Assembly (NCBI GenBank): GCA_016703335.1
Contig: JADJCG010000007.1
Location: 62,001 to 126,000 of the forward strand
Source of the DNA: Caulobacteraceae bacterium
GTDB taxonomy: Bacteria; Pseudomonadota; Alphaproteobacteria; Caulobacterales; Aquidulcibacteraceae
Length of the DNA stretch: 64,000 bases
Direction of reading: 5' to 3'
Part shown: piece by piece, positions 50,265-60,380 of the stretch
Position numbering within the stretch: the stretch's first letter is position 1
How the letters are laid out: each line of letters starts with the position of its first letter
Program-made: the position numbers and the translations under genes
Notes under the pieces: model-generated
Told to the model about the DNA's origin: nothing
Seen by the model: only the letters and a program-made list of their open reading frames with translations
Database searches by the model: none

Positions 50265-51603
50265 CTAAGCCGCCTGCCCTTGCAGCCGCTTCCGTGCCCG
50301 CTCTTCGCCGATCAACGGAAACAGCGCGCCCATTTCGGGGCCGTGGTCCATGCCGGTGAGGGCTTGGCGGAGCGGCATGAAGAGCGCTTTGCCTTTGGCG
50401 CCGGTTTTTTCTTTCACGGCGTTGGTGAAGGCTTGCCAGGTGGTCGCGTCGTAGGCGCCGGTGGGGAGCACTTCGGCGGCGGCGGATGCGAAGGCGGCGT
50501 CAGGCACGATCGGCTCGATCGGGCCATCGACGATGCGTGCGTAGTCTTGCACGTCTTTGAAGAACACCAAATTGGCGCGCACGGCATTCCAGAACGCTTC
50601 GCCTTTGTCGGCGCCGAGTTTGGCGAGGCGATCTTTCACGGTGGCGTAGTCATATTGATGGAGGAGTTGCGCGTTGACGCGCTTCAGGTCTTCGGGATCG
50701 AAGCGCGCGGGGGCGCGGCCAATCTTCGCGAAGTCGAACTCGGAAGCCAGCACATCGAGCGAGGCGCGCGCTTCGACGGGATCGGAGGTGCCGATCTTGG
50801 CGAGGTGCGAGAGCACGGTCATCGGCTCGTAGCCTTCCGCCGCGAGTTCGCCGACGCCGAGTGAGCCGATGCGCTTGGAGAGTGCGTTGCCGTCGGCGCC
50901 GACGAGCAACGGGAAGTGACCGAAGAGCGGCACCGGGCCGCCGAGGGCTTCGAAGATTTCGATCTGCACGCCGGAGTTCGTGACGTGATCTTCGCCGCGC
51001 ACGATGTGGGTGATCTTGAAGTCGATGTCGTCGACGACGGACGGCAGCGTGTAGAGGAACGCGCCGTCTTCGCGGATCAGCACCGGATCGCTGAGTGATG
51101 CCGTGTCGATGGAGACATGGCCACGGACGAGATCATTTCCAATCCTTACGCGCGCCGGAGAGCTTGAAGCGCCAGTGTGCCTTGCGACCTTCGGATCCGA
51201 GCTTGGCGCGATCTTCAGCGGTGAGCTTCAGCGCAGCACGATCGTAAACTGGCGGCTTGCCCGTCGCTTGCGCGATCTTGCGCTTGCGGTCGAGTTCGTC
51301 TTCGGTTTCGTACGCCGGATAGAGCAGCCCTGCCGCCTTCAACTTGTCAGCGGCTTTTTCGTACTCGGCGAAGCGATGCGATTGGTTCGCGCGCTCGCCC
51401 CAGTTGAGGCCGAGCCATCTGAGGTCGTCCTCGATGCTTTGCTCGTATTCCTTGGTGGAGCGGGCGAGATCGGTGTCGTCGATGCGCAAGAGCACCGTGC
51501 CGCCCTGCGGGATCGCGAACAGCCAATTCATCAACGCCGTGCGGACGTTGCCAACGTGGATGCGTCCCGTCGGGGACGGCGCGAAGCGGAGGCGAATGGA
51601 CAT
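50265..51603 (-). CDS. gltX: Glutamyl-tRNA synthetase (one frameshift at an A run)
   Basis: Charges tRNA-Glu (and possibly tRNA-Gln) with glutamate. ATG at 51603 starts SIRLRFAPSPTGRIHVGNVR, the class I HIGH-type motif. The frame breaks at about 51134 in TTGGAAATGATC; removing one A gives RKDWNDLVRG, as in the family. The second part has LIREDGAFLYTLPSVVDDID, the H-x-x-R-G-E-D-H segment (ITHIVRGEDHVTNS) and the KMSKS-type NALSKRIGS. About 446 residues, slightly short but within range. Because the gene is normally essential, this break most likely is a sequence error. Confidence 0.93.
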
Positions 51604-51752
51604 TACGTAAGGTCTCGTTGCGGGAAGGCCGGGGTTATGCGGCGCGCCGCCCTCACCTGTCCAGCTGCGAAGGGCGTCGTTACCCCAACTACAGCCTCGC
51701 TTCGGAGGCGTTTTGGGATAATGTTGCGGCCATTCTTTCAGGAGCAACCGCC

Positions 51753-52751
51753 ATGGCGACCAAGTCGCGCGAAGTTCGTTTGAAGAGCCGCCCTGTCGGC
51801 ATGCCAGAAGCATCGAACTTTGAGGTGGCGACGGTCGACATCGCCGATCCGGGCGATGGCGAAGTTTTGGTGCGCAATCAGTGGATGTCAGTCGATCCGT
51901 ACATGCGCGGGCGCATGTATGACCGGCCGAGCTATGTGCCGCCGTTTCAGATCGGCCAACCGCTGCAAGGCGGCGCTGTCGGCACGGTGGTGAAGTCGAA
52001 CGATCCGAAGTTTGCGGTCGGCGATTTGGTTGAGAGCTTCAACGGCTGGCGCGAAGCTTATGTCTCGCCTGGTTCAGGGCTCACAAAGCTGCCAGGCGGC
52101 GTGCCGCCACAGGCTTATCTTGGCATTCTAGGCATGCCGGGAATGACGGCGTACACGAGCTTCCATCGCATTGGTGAGCCGAAGGCTGGCGATGTGGTGT
52201 TCGTATCGGGCGCAGCTGGCGCAGTGGGTTCGGCAGTATGTCAGATCGCGAAGCTGCGCGGCTGCACCGTCGTTGCTTCGGCGGGCACCGACGAGAAGCT
52301 CGAGTGGCTGAAGAGCGTCGGCGTTGATGCGACGGTGAACTACAAGAAGGGCAATCTGCTCGACAACGTGAAGGCCGCGGCCCCCAAAGGCATCGACATC
52401 TATTTCGACAATGTCGGCGGCGATCACTTGGAAGTTGCGCTCGAAGTCGCGCGTCCGTTCGCGCGCTTCATCGAGTGCGGGATGATCTCAATCTATAACG
52501 ACAAAGAGCCCGCCCCAGGCCCGCGCAACATGAGCTATGTTGTCGGCAAGCGCATCAAAATGCAGGGCTTCATCGTCTCCGACTTCGCCGACATGCGCGA
52601 CCAGTTCTACGCCGAGATGGGCGGCTGGGTGCGCGAAGGTAAGATTAAGTGGGAAGAAACCGTAGAGAACGGCGTCGAGAACGCACCGAAAGCGTTTCTC
52701 AACCTCTTCAGCGGAGGAAACACGGGAAAGATGCTCGTCAAACTCGGCTGA
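51753..52751 (+). CDS. NADP-dependent oxidoreductase, zinc-independent MDR (CurA/PTGR-like)
   Basis: Intact 332-residue medium-chain dehydrogenase/reductase of the leukotriene-B4 12-hydroxydehydrogenase type, reducing enone double bonds. ATG at 51753 after CAGGAGCAACC. Motifs: VRNQWMSVDPYMRGRM, LGMPGMTAYTSFHRIGEPKA, cofactor loop VFVSGAAGAVGSAVCQIAK and YFDNVGGDHLEVALEVARPF. No zinc-ligand cysteines. Divergent from gltX. Confidence 0.92.
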   Translation: MATKSREVRLKSRPVGMPEASNFEVATVDIADPGDGEVLVRNQWMSVDPYMRGRMYDRPSYVPPFQIGQPLQGGAVGTVVKSNDPKFAVGDLVESFNGWREAYVSPGSGLTKLPGGVPPQAYLGILGMPGMTAYTSFHRIGEPKAGDVVFVSGAAGAVGSAVCQIAKLRGCTVVASAGTDEKLEWLKSVGVDATVNYKKGNLLDNVKAAAPKGIDIYFDNVGGDHLEVALEVARPFARFIECGMISIYNDKEPAPGPRNMSYVVGKRIKMQGFIVSDFADMRDQFYAEMGGWVREGKIKWEETVENGVENAPKAFLNLFSGGNTGKMLVKLG

Positions 52752-52752
52752 T

Positions 52753-53643
52753 ATGAACCAACGTCTGTTCCAAGCTTATGTGATGGTCGACTGGAGCGCC
52801 GCCTCCAAGCCGACGACCGGCCCGGATTCGATCTGGGTCGGCGTGCTGAAGCGCAACGTGCGTTTTCAAATGGCGTTCGAAGCGCACAATCCGTCGACGC
52901 GGGTTGAGGCGGAGAAACTGCTCAACAGCGTGTTGGATGATTTGAAGCGCAAGGGCGAACGCACGCTTGTGGGCTTCGACTTTCCGATGAGCTTTCCGCG
53001 CGGCACCGCGGCGGCGTTGAAACTTCCAGGCGATCCATGGCGCGCGCTGATGGATTTCGCGGCGAAGGAAGTGAAGGACAAGCCGGACAATACCAACAAC
53101 CGCTTTCAAGTCGGCGCGAAGATGAACCGGCTGATGACCGGTGAAGCGTTTCCGTTCTGGGGCGCACCGGCGCGCGATGAGCAGACGATGCTTTCGGCCA
53201 AGCGCCCGCGCGAGCATGGGCCGAATGATTTGCCGGAGTTGCGGTTTGCGGATGAAGCCGCGAAGGGCGCGTCGTCTATCTGGAAGCTCTATTATCAGGG
53301 CTCAGTTGGCGGACAGGCCCTCACCGGCCTGCCTGTTGTGAAGCGCTTGCGTGATGCGCGCGCTGTGAAAATGTGGCCGTTCGAGACCGGCTGGAAACCG
53401 TTTACCCCTGCCGACGTGGCGGATGTCGACGCTGTGTTCGCTGAGATTTATCCTTCGCTCTACACGGCGAAGCCCAACGCGGGAGAGATCAAAGATCAAG
53501 CGCAAGTGCGCGGCGCCTGCGAGCGCTTCAACGCGTTGGATGAGAAGTTTCAACTCGGCACGGTGTTCGGCCCGGCGAAGGACGACAAGCGGCGCGAAGC
53601 CGTTGAGCGCGAAGAAGGCTGGATACTGGGCGCGAACGCCTGA
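52753..53643 (+). CDS. Hypothetical protein, possible RNase H-fold (DUF429-like)
   Basis: Intact 296 residues, starting two bases after the previous stop. YVMVDWSAASKPTTGPDSIW and TLVGFDFPMSFPRG place two Asp residues after strands, and FAEIYPSLYTAK resembles the E/Y-P-S-L box of DUF429-like proteins of the RNase H/actin-like fold. KLPGDPWRALMDFAAKEVKD and GAPARDEQTMLSAKRPR are conserved-looking but not assigned. Activity unknown. Confidence 0.6.
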   Translation: MNQRLFQAYVMVDWSAASKPTTGPDSIWVGVLKRNVRFQMAFEAHNPSTRVEAEKLLNSVLDDLKRKGERTLVGFDFPMSFPRGTAAALKLPGDPWRALMDFAAKEVKDKPDNTNNRFQVGAKMNRLMTGEAFPFWGAPARDEQTMLSAKRPREHGPNDLPELRFADEAAKGASSIWKLYYQGSVGGQALTGLPVVKRLRDARAVKMWPFETGWKPFTPADVADVDAVFAEIYPSLYTAKPNAGEIKDQAQVRGACERFNALDEKFQLGTVFGPAKDDKRREAVEREEGWILGANA

Positions 53644-53646
53644 GAT

Positions 53647-54984
53647 CTATTCCGCTGCTTGCAGTACGGGCTTGGCAGGTTTTGCCGCAATGGCCCACCA
53701 GCGCAGCAGCAAAACGGCGGCGCTCAGAATGCTCGACCAGAAAATCGCGAAGATCAGTCCAGCGACGCCCATGCCTTGGTGCTCAGCCAACCAATAGCCC
53801 AGGATTGGCATCACCGCCGCGTAGGCGAGGATGTGGCTGAACGTGGGGAACCAGTTGTCGGATCGCGCGCGCAGCGCCGACGCTGTCACCACTTGCGTGC
53901 CATCGGGCAAGAGCACCAATGCGGCGCCCCACATCAGTGAGGCAAGCAACGCCGAAAGTTGGGCGTCGGCAGTATAGGCGCGGCCAATTGGGTTGGCGAA
54001 AATCAAAATGCCCATCGCCAACAGCAGCATGCCGATGGCGTTGAGCCAGATACCAGTCCAACCCGCACGCGCCGCGTCTTGCGGCGCTTGGCGGCCTATA
54101 GCTTCGCTGACGAGCACGGCGGTGGCGGCTGCAAGACCGAGAGCAACCATGAACACAAGCGCCATCAAATTGAGCATGATCTGATAGGCCGCGACGACTT
54201 CGGCGCCGATGCGACCGGCGACGACAGTCATGGCGGAGAAGGCGCCCGCCTCTACGGCTTGACTCACTGCGGCCGCAGCGCCGACTCCGAGCAGCGCGCC
54301 ATACCCTGGGCCTTTGGCGCCTTTGCTTTTGCGTACGCCGAAGGTGACGCCATCGCGCAAGAAATAGATGCAGATCATCAGCACACCGGCGAGAAAGACG
54401 CGCGCGCCGACTGTCGCCCAGGCCGAGCCGATGGCGCCGTGCTCGGGAACCCAGAGCAAATTGAGCCCGAGGTTCACAGCGTTCGCCAGCCACATCACAA
54501 CTGTCGAGATGCCGGGCTTCTTGATCGCTTCGAGAAAGTATGTGCCCGCGATGTAGAGAAGATGCAGCGGAATAGAGAACGCGAGCACCAACATCACTGG
54601 CGTCGATGGGCCGGCCAACGCTTGTTCGATGCCGAAAAACGTGAACAACCGCTCGCCGCCAAGCCACATCAATGCGGCAGAGAGCGCCCCGGCTATGAGA
54701 GCCAGCATCAGGCCGCGCCTTAGCACGACGCCGGCGCCGATCTTGTTGCCCTCGCCGATCGAGCGCGCGGCAAGCACCTGCACGCCTTGCAGCAAGCCGA
54801 TCGCGGCGACGAGAAACACCGCCGTGGGCGCCCAGCCGAGCGCTTGGTGCGGCAGTTCATCTGGCGCCAGCTGACCGACGACGATGACATCCACCAACGC
54901 CATGCCGATGATGCCCAGACGCGCGAGCGCGACCGGTCCGGCTATGCGCAGCAAAGGTGCGACGAAAGAGCGTGTGGCGGCCAT
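53647..54984 (-). CDS. MATE-family efflux transporter
   Basis: Intact 445-residue multidrug and toxin extrusion protein with about 12 hydrophobic segments in two repeats: IAGPVALARLGIIGMALVDV and VIVGQLAPDELPHQALGWAP at the N-terminal repeat; GVGAAAAVSQAVEAGAFSAM and VVAAYQIMLNLMALVFMVAL in the second. Located in the inner membrane and driven by sodium or protons. Substrate unknown. Convergent with the upstream gene by three bases. Confidence 0.92.
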   Translation of the reverse strand: MAATRSFVAPLLRIAGPVALARLGIIGMALVDVIVVGQLAPDELPHQALGWAPTAVFLVAAIGLLQGVQVLAARSIGEGNKIGAGVVLRRGLMLALIAGALSAALMWLGGERLFTFFGIEQALAGPSTPVMLVLAFSIPLHLLYIAGTYFLEAIKKPGISTVVMWLANAVNLGLNLLWVPEHGAIGSAWATVGARVFLAGVLMICIYFLRDGVTFGVRKSKGAKGPGYGALLGVGAAAAVSQAVEAGAFSAMTVVAGRIGAEVVAAYQIMLNLMALVFMVALGLAAATAVLVSEAIGRQAPQDAARAGWTGIWLNAIGMLLLAMGILIFANPIGRAYTADAQLSALLASLMWGAALVLLPDGTQVVTASALRARSDNWFPTFSHILAYAAVMPILGYWLAEHQGMGVAGLIFAIFWSSILSAAVLLLRWWAIAAKPAKPVLQAAE

Positions 54985-55027
54985 GAGGGAGCGCGCTTGT
55001 AGCGGAGGCGCGCGAGTCGGTCGAGGC

Positions 55028-55906
55028 TCAGACGGCGGATGGCGGCGTTGCGGTAGGGGCGCTTGCGGGTTTCAGGCCGCGATAGAGGTACGCCGAAAGC
55101 CCCGCTTCCAGTGACACAAAGAGCGCGGATACGATAAACGAGCTGACAAACTCGAACACGATCAAGCCCACGGGATTCGCGCGGACCGCCGCCTGCAGTG
55201 AACCGGCGTCGAGCATGTCAAATCCGAATAGGCGGCCAAGCAGCGTCGTGAGCGCGAACATCAGAATGTAAGCGGGGATCAGCAGCATGAGGCGCGCCCA
55301 GCTGATGCCGAGCACGGCGCCTTGCGTCCATTTCCAGGTTTCAAAGGTTAGCGTGCGCCCAGCTTCAACACTTGCGGGCTCGGCGAGGTAGAGGCGCGAG
55401 GTGAGCGCCAGCCATATAACGCCGACGAAGAGCATCGCAAGCAGAAGCGGTCCGGGTTGTTCCTGCCCGATGCGCGTTAGAATTTCGACGACACGCTGCT
55501 GGTCCGAACCGGCCGATTGCAAATCGCCAATGTAAGACGCGAGTGGGCCTGTGAACAGCACCATGCCGACGACCATGAACACGACGAACATGATGATGAA
55601 CATGAAGAAGCCGACGATCACCATTGACGACCACACGCGCCATCCGTCCAGCGCCACGCGCGCGCGAACTTGCCCGGCGCCGAACAATGCGGCGGTTGTG
55701 AACGCGCCGTAGCAGACCGCCTGGACGATGCCATTCGCCACCATGGTCACGATGCCGAGCGCGGGCTGGCTGAGCGTGATCAGCGCCAGCAACGTCGAGG
55801 CGGCGGCGAAGATGCCCGCGACGGTGACGACGAAGCGCCAATTTTCGCGCACGAACCGCAAGGCGGCGCCAACGCTCTCTTTGACGGGGACTGCACCTGC
55901 GGCCAT
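55028..55906 (-). CDS. Hypothetical integral membrane protein
   Basis: Intact 292 residues with about six hydrophobic helices (FVVTVAGIFAAASTLLALIT, IVGFFMFIIMFVVFMVVGMV, LLLAMLFVGVIWLALTSRLY). The pattern of a small Arg-rich loop (RENWRF), a long fourth segment and ARLMLLIPAYILMFALTT resembles the glycerophosphoryl-diester/DUF975-like membrane proteins, without a firm match. Short proline/alanine-rich C-terminus. Same strand as the MATE gene, 44 bases upstream. Confidence 0.65.
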   Translation of the reverse strand: MAAGAVPVKESVGAALRFVRENWRFVVTVAGIFAAASTLLALITLSQPALGIVTMVANGIVQAVCYGAFTTAALFGAGQVRARVALDGWRVWSSMVIVGFFMFIIMFVVFMVVGMVLFTGPLASYIGDLQSAGSDQQRVVEILTRIGQEQPGPLLLAMLFVGVIWLALTSRLYLAEPASVEAGRTLTFETWKWTQGAVLGISWARLMLLIPAYILMFALTTLLGRLFGFDMLDAGSLQAAVRANPVGLIVFEFVSSFIVSALFVSLEAGLSAYLYRGLKPASAPTATPPSAV

Positions 55907-55996
55907 GTGTGGCGGCTCCTTTGCGGGCGCTTATGGCGTGATTTGCGCGCATCTGCGAGCTTGAAGCGCCGCTTCAGGCGCGGCATGTGATCGCTC

Positions 55997-57397
55997 ATGA
56001 AACCAGTTCACGTAGTCGGCGGCGGCATGGCCGGTTCCGAGGCCGCTTGGGCGCTCGCGAATGCAGGCGTGCCGGTTGTCCTGCACGAAATGCGGCCGGT
56101 GGTGAAAACCGACGCGCATCACACCGACAAGTTCGCCGAACTGGTGTGCTCCAATTCTTTCCGTTCGGATGATTGGCGCGGCAACGCTGTTGGCTTGCTG
56201 CATGAAGAGATGCGTCGCTTGGGATCGCTGGTGATGGCGAGCGCTGAACCGGCGCAAGTGCCGGCGGGCTCAGCGTTGGCGGTCGATCGCGATGTGTTCA
56301 GCGACGCAGTGACGGCGGCGCTTGTGGCGCATCCGCTGGTGAGCGTCGAGCGCGGCGAGGTGAAATCGCTCACCGCATTGCTAACGAGCGACGATGAGAA
56401 GGTTATTTTCTCGACCGGACCGCTGACATCGCCTTCGTTGGCGGATTCAATCCGCAGCCTCACAGGCGAGGACTCGCTCGCCTTCTTCGACGCCATCGCG
56501 CCGATCGTGCACGCCGACTCCATCGACTTCGACATCGCGTGGAAGCAATCGCGCTACGATAAGGAAGGTCCGGGTGGCGATAAGGCCGCGTACGTGAACT
56601 GCCCGATGGATGAGGCGCAGTACACCGCGTTCATCAACTCGTTGAACACCGGCGCGAAGACCGAGTTTCGCGAGTGGGAAAAGAACACGCCCTATTTCGA
56701 AGGCTGCTTGCCGATCGAAGTCATGGCGGAGCGCGGGCCGGAGACGTTGCGCTTTGGGCCGATGAAACCTGTGGGGCTAATGGACCCGCGCGTTGGCAAG
56801 CGGCCGCATGCAGTGGTGCAGCTGCGCCAGGACAACAAGCTTGGCACACTGTTCAATATTGTCGGCTTCCAAACGAAGCTGAAATACGGCGCGCAGGAAG
56901 AAATCTTTCGCATGATCCCCGGCCTGCAGAACGCGCGCTTCGCGCGGTTGGGCGGCATCCATCGCAACACGTTCTTGAACTCGCCAAAATTGTTGGATCA
57001 CACGCTGCGCTTGCGTTCTGAGCCGCGCGTGCGGTTTGCGGGGCAAGTAACGGGCGTTGAAGGCTATGTCGAAAGCGCCGCCATGGGCATGATGGCCGGA
57101 CTCTTTGCGGCGGCGGAGCGTTTGGGACGCCCAATTGAAGCGCCGCCCGCTACGACAGCGTTCGGCGCGCTCATCGCGCACGTGACGGGCGGGCATATTG
57201 TCAGCGGCAAAGGCTCGTTTCAGCCAATGAACGTGAACTTTGGACTATTCCCGGAGATCGCCGCGCCGACGCATGGGGCGGATGGAAAGAAGCTCAAGGG
57301 CGAAGACCGCGGCCGCGCGAAGAAACTAGCGCTGGCTGAGCGGGCGCTCGGCGACCTCGACGCCTGGTTGAAGAAGTCTGCCGCCTCAGCTTCGTAA
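55997..57397 (+). CDS. trmFO: Methylenetetrahydrofolate-tRNA-(uracil-54-C5-)-methyltransferase TrmFO
   Basis: Intact 466-residue FAD- and folate-dependent enzyme making ribothymidine-54 in tRNA. ATG at 55997. N-terminal FAD motif VHVVGGGMAGSEAAWALANA; the family-defining LVCSNSFRSDDWRGNAVGLL contains the catalytic Cys; YFEGCLPIEVMAERGPETLR holds the second catalytic Cys. C-terminal YVESAAMGMMAGLFAAA and FQPMNVNFGLFPEI are conserved. The last 12 bases overlap the convergent glycosyltransferase-like gene. Confidence 0.97.
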   Translation: MKPVHVVGGGMAGSEAAWALANAGVPVVLHEMRPVVKTDAHHTDKFAELVCSNSFRSDDWRGNAVGLLHEEMRRLGSLVMASAEPAQVPAGSALAVDRDVFSDAVTAALVAHPLVSVERGEVKSLTALLTSDDEKVIFSTGPLTSPSLADSIRSLTGEDSLAFFDAIAPIVHADSIDFDIAWKQSRYDKEGPGGDKAAYVNCPMDEAQYTAFINSLNTGAKTEFREWEKNTPYFEGCLPIEVMAERGPETLRFGPMKPVGLMDPRVGKRPHAVVQLRQDNKLGTLFNIVGFQTKLKYGAQEEIFRMIPGLQNARFARLGGIHRNTFLNSPKLLDHTLRLRSEPRVRFAGQVTGVEGYVESAAMGMMAGLFAAAERLGRPIEAPPATTAFGALIAHVTGGHIVSGKGSFQPMNVNFGLFPEIAAPTHGADGKKLKGEDRGRAKKLALAERALGDLDAWLKKSAASAS

Positions 57398-59566
57398 AAT
57401 CTCGATGTTGGCTGGGCCCTCGCCGTTCCGGTGGCGCGAAACAGCCTCCGCGAAACCCCTTTCCAAGTATCGCGCAAATGCTACCGCGCTGAACAGCGGT
57501 TGATGTTCGACGCCGCTGAGCTTGGCCTTCACCGCAGCGTAGGAAGATGGGCTGGTCGCCAATTCCACCGCTTTGCTTTCAAAGGCGTCGTCGCTCTCTG
57601 CGATCAGCTCGTTCAAGCCCAAAGATGCGAGCAAGCTCGCCCCCATACGCGCCGCAAACGCCTCTCCCGTTCGGGTCAGCACCGGTAAACCCGCGCGCAG
57701 CGCATTGCTCGAAGTTGCGCCGCCATTATAGGGAAAGGTATCGAGGATAAGGTCGGCGCAACGCTGCCGCGCAAGATGCGCTTCGCGCGACACCCGATCT
57801 GCGAAAATAATTCTCTCCGGCGCAATCCCACGCTCACACGCAGCCGCGCTCAAATTCCGTGCTGCGGCGTCATTGGCCGCATAAAGCCACAACACGCTAT
57901 TCGACACGCGCGCGAGCACGCGCATCCACACGTCGAACATGTGTGGCGTGATTTTGTAACTATTGTTGAACGAGCAAAACACGAACGCATCTTCCGGCAG
58001 GTGGCATTCCCGACGCGAGGGCGCGTCCCCCGGAGCATTAGCGTCCGCATCATTGCACTGATACCAAGGCAGATAGACGATCTCTTCGCTGTAGTACGCT
58101 CGCAGTTGCGGCGGGATAATCACGTCATCCGCGATCAAATAGTCGATATAATCGGCGCCCATGGTGCCGAGGTATCCCAGGTACGCCACTTGGATCGGCG
58201 CAACGCGAGCCGCAAAGATCGGGGTCCGCGCCGCCTTCGTGTAGCCGTTCAGATCGACCGCCACATCAAGCCGCGCCTCGCGCGCGATCGTGACGGTTCG
58301 CTCAAACGACACACTGTCCAGATCAATAAAATGATCCACGGCAGTCTCAATTTTGCGCTTCCACGCATCGTCGCTCCGCCGAAATGCGAAAGCGTAAGTC
58401 TCGAAGCGCGCTCGGTCGTGAGCCGCAAGCACACCGGCCAACAGGTGCGAAACGGGATGATTATGAAAGTCGGACGAGAAGTATCCGACCTTGATCCGGT
58501 CACCGGCAGGATGGGCCTTGAGCGCACCCACACCCCGCAACACCGGCTGAACCGACGCAACGCGTTCGGCGCAAAGCCGTTGAAACGCCGCATCGTCGAA
58601 CATCGCAAGAGCGGGAAACGCATCTGAAAGCGCACCGCCCGCCTTGATCGTGTCCACCCACGTCTCCGTGGCCGCTTCCAGGCCACCCCAATCGCAGAAC
58701 TCTAATTTTTCCGAGAGATAATAGCCGCGCGAAAAACCGATATCGTGACCAGCACCGAGGACTGCCTCGTAATCTGCCAGCGCTTCGACCTTGCGACCCA
58801 TCTGGTGCAGCACGTCAGCGCGGCACCGGCGCGCGGCGACGCCGCTAAGCTGCACGGCGCGATCGGCGCTTTGCAGCGCTTCATTGAGACGTTTCAGCTC
58901 AAGCAACGCGTAGGCCCTGTAGGTGTGCGTTTCCCCTTGATTGGGAGCTTGAACAATCGCGCGATCAAACCTCTCCAAAGCTTCGAGCGCATTGTCCAAA
59001 TTGAGCAACGCGCGGCCTTCGCCAAGCAACGCGCCGGGTGCGCGGGGATCGAGGTGCACGGCTTTTGAAAACGCGCCCTGGGCCTCGGTCCATTTGCGGA
59101 GCGCAAGCAAAGCATTCCCCCGCGCCACGTGCATCGCCGCATTGTTGGACTGGAGAGCGCTCGCGCGCTCTGCGCTTGTCAACGCCTGCTCGGCTTGCCC
59201 CGCATCAAGCAGCACATTCGCTCGGTTGAGATGCGCCTCGGCCATTTCAGGCTTGAGCGCGATGGCCCGCTCGAACGCACTCAACGCCTCCGTCGATTTC
59301 CCGAGCGACCGATAGCCGTTGCCGAGATTGTTGAACGCCTCTGCGTGCGTCGGCTTTAGGCTCACGGCGCGCGCGATAAGATCGACGCCGCGTTGCGTTT
59401 GGCCCGCTTGAAGCGATGCGACGCCGAGAAGGTGAAGCAGTTCGGCATGAGCGGGCTGCTCAAGCAGCAAGCTCTCATAGACCTTCATCGCCCGACCGAC
59501 TTGGCCCTGACGATGCAGATCAACGGCGTCTCGAAAGCGCTGCTCGAACGACGCCGGCTGCGTCAC
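57386..59566 (-). CDS. TPR protein with O-GlcNAc-transferase-like (SPINDLY) catalytic domain
   Basis: Intact 726 residues. Residues 1-290 are about eight tetratricopeptide repeats (HLLGVASLQAGQTQRGVDLI, EAFNNLGNGYRSLGKSTEAL). The rest is a GT41-like domain: VGYFSSDFHNHPVSHLLAGV, LDVAVDLNGYTKAARTPIFA, VAYLGYLGTMGADYIDYLIA and the UDP-site-like FNNSYKITPHMFDVW, then LDTFPYNGGATSSNALRAGL. Bacterial members glycosylate proteins such as flagellin or are of unknown target. The thiG gene ends two bases upstream of its start (same strand order thiG then this gene). Confidence 0.9.
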   Translation of the reverse strand: MTQPASFEQRFRDAVDLHRQGQVGRAMKVYESLLLEQPAHAELLHLLGVASLQAGQTQRGVDLIARAVSLKPTHAEAFNNLGNGYRSLGKSTEALSAFERAIALKPEMAEAHLNRANVLLDAGQAEQALTSAERASALQSNNAAMHVARGNALLALRKWTEAQGAFSKAVHLDPRAPGALLGEGRALLNLDNALEALERFDRAIVQAPNQGETHTYRAYALLELKRLNEALQSADRAVQLSGVAARRCRADVLHQMGRKVEALADYEAVLGAGHDIGFSRGYYLSEKLEFCDWGGLEAATETWVDTIKAGGALSDAFPALAMFDDAAFQRLCAERVASVQPVLRGVGALKAHPAGDRIKVGYFSSDFHNHPVSHLLAGVLAAHDRARFETYAFAFRRSDDAWKRKIETAVDHFIDLDSVSFERTVTIAREARLDVAVDLNGYTKAARTPIFAARVAPIQVAYLGYLGTMGADYIDYLIADDVIIPPQLRAYYSEEIVYLPWYQCNDADANAPGDAPSRRECHLPEDAFVFCSFNNSYKITPHMFDVWMRVLARVSNSVLWLYAANDAAARNLSAAACERGIAPERIIFADRVSREAHLARQRCADLILDTFPYNGGATSSNALRAGLPVLTRTGEAFAARMGASLLASLGLNELIAESDDAFESKAVELATSPSSYAAVKAKLSGVEHQPLFSAVAFARYLERGFAEAVSRHRNGEGPANIEILRS

Positions 59567-59567
59567 C

Positions 59568-60338
59568 TTAGATCAATCCGCCGAGTGGGCTTGATGGGTC
59601 GGCGTATTTCTTCTTCGGCATACGGCCGGCGAGATAGGACTCTCTGCCAGCGATCACCGCATGCTTCATCGCACGCGCCATGCGGATGGGGTCTTTGGCT
59701 TCGGCTATCGCGGTGTTCATGAGGACACCGTCGACGCCTAGCTCCATTGCGATGGCGGCGTCGCTTGCGGTGCCGACACCGGCGTCGACGATGACGGGCA
59801 CTTTTGTTTGTTCGACGATGAGGCGGATGTTCACGGGGTTCTGAATGCCAAGCCCAGAGCCAATCAGCGAGCCCAACGGCATAATGGCGACGCAGCCGGC
59901 GTCTTCGAGTTTCTTCGCGTAGACCGGATCGTCGCTGCAATAGACCATAACCTCGAAGCCTTCGGCGACGAGCATTTTCGCGGCTTTCAGCGTCTCTTCC
60001 ATGTCGGGATAGAGCGTCTTCTGATCAGCGAGCACTTCGAGTTTCACCAGCTTCCAATCGCCCGCCTCGCGCGCGAGGCGGAGCGTGCGCAGCGCTTCGT
60101 CGGCGGTGAAGCAGCCGGCGGTGTTGGGCAGGAAGGTCGTCTTCTTTGGATCGATGTGATCGGTGAGGCGTTCCTTGGTCGGATCGGAGAGATTCACGCG
60201 CCGCACGGCGACGGTGACGATCTCAGCGCCGCTCGCTTCGAGCGCCGCTGCGTTTTCGGCGTAGGTCTTATATTTGCCAGTGCCGATGATGAGGCGCGAG
60301 GCGTAGCTCTTGTCGGCGATGGTGAGCGTGTCGGTCAT
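59568..60338 (-). CDS. thiG: Thiazole synthase ThiG
   Basis: Intact 256-residue TIM-barrel enzyme forming the thiamine thiazole from DXP, ThiS-thiocarboxylate and glycine imine. Landmarks: RLIIGTGKYKTYAENAAALE, the Schiff-base lysine region LVKLEVLADQKTLYPDMEET, AIMPLGSLIGSGLGIQNP, VPVIVDAGVGTASDAAIAME and LMNTAIAEAKDPIRMARAM. ATG at 60338 after an A-rich leader. ThiS is encoded 1.6 kb upstream on the same strand beyond two lipoprotein genes. Confidence 0.97.
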   Translation of the reverse strand: MTDTLTIADKSYASRLIIGTGKYKTYAENAAALEASGAEIVTVAVRRVNLSDPTKERLTDHIDPKKTTFLPNTAGCFTADEALRTLRLAREAGDWKLVKLEVLADQKTLYPDMEETLKAAKMLVAEGFEVMVYCSDDPVYAKKLEDAGCVAIMPLGSLIGSGLGIQNPVNIRLIVEQTKVPVIVDAGVGTASDAAIAMELGVDGVLMNTAIAEAKDPIRMARAMKHAVIAGRESYLAGRMPKKKYADPSSPLGGLI

Positions 60339-60380
60339 GACCGCTATATGCGGCTTTCACGTCGGCCCCGCCAGTATGAG

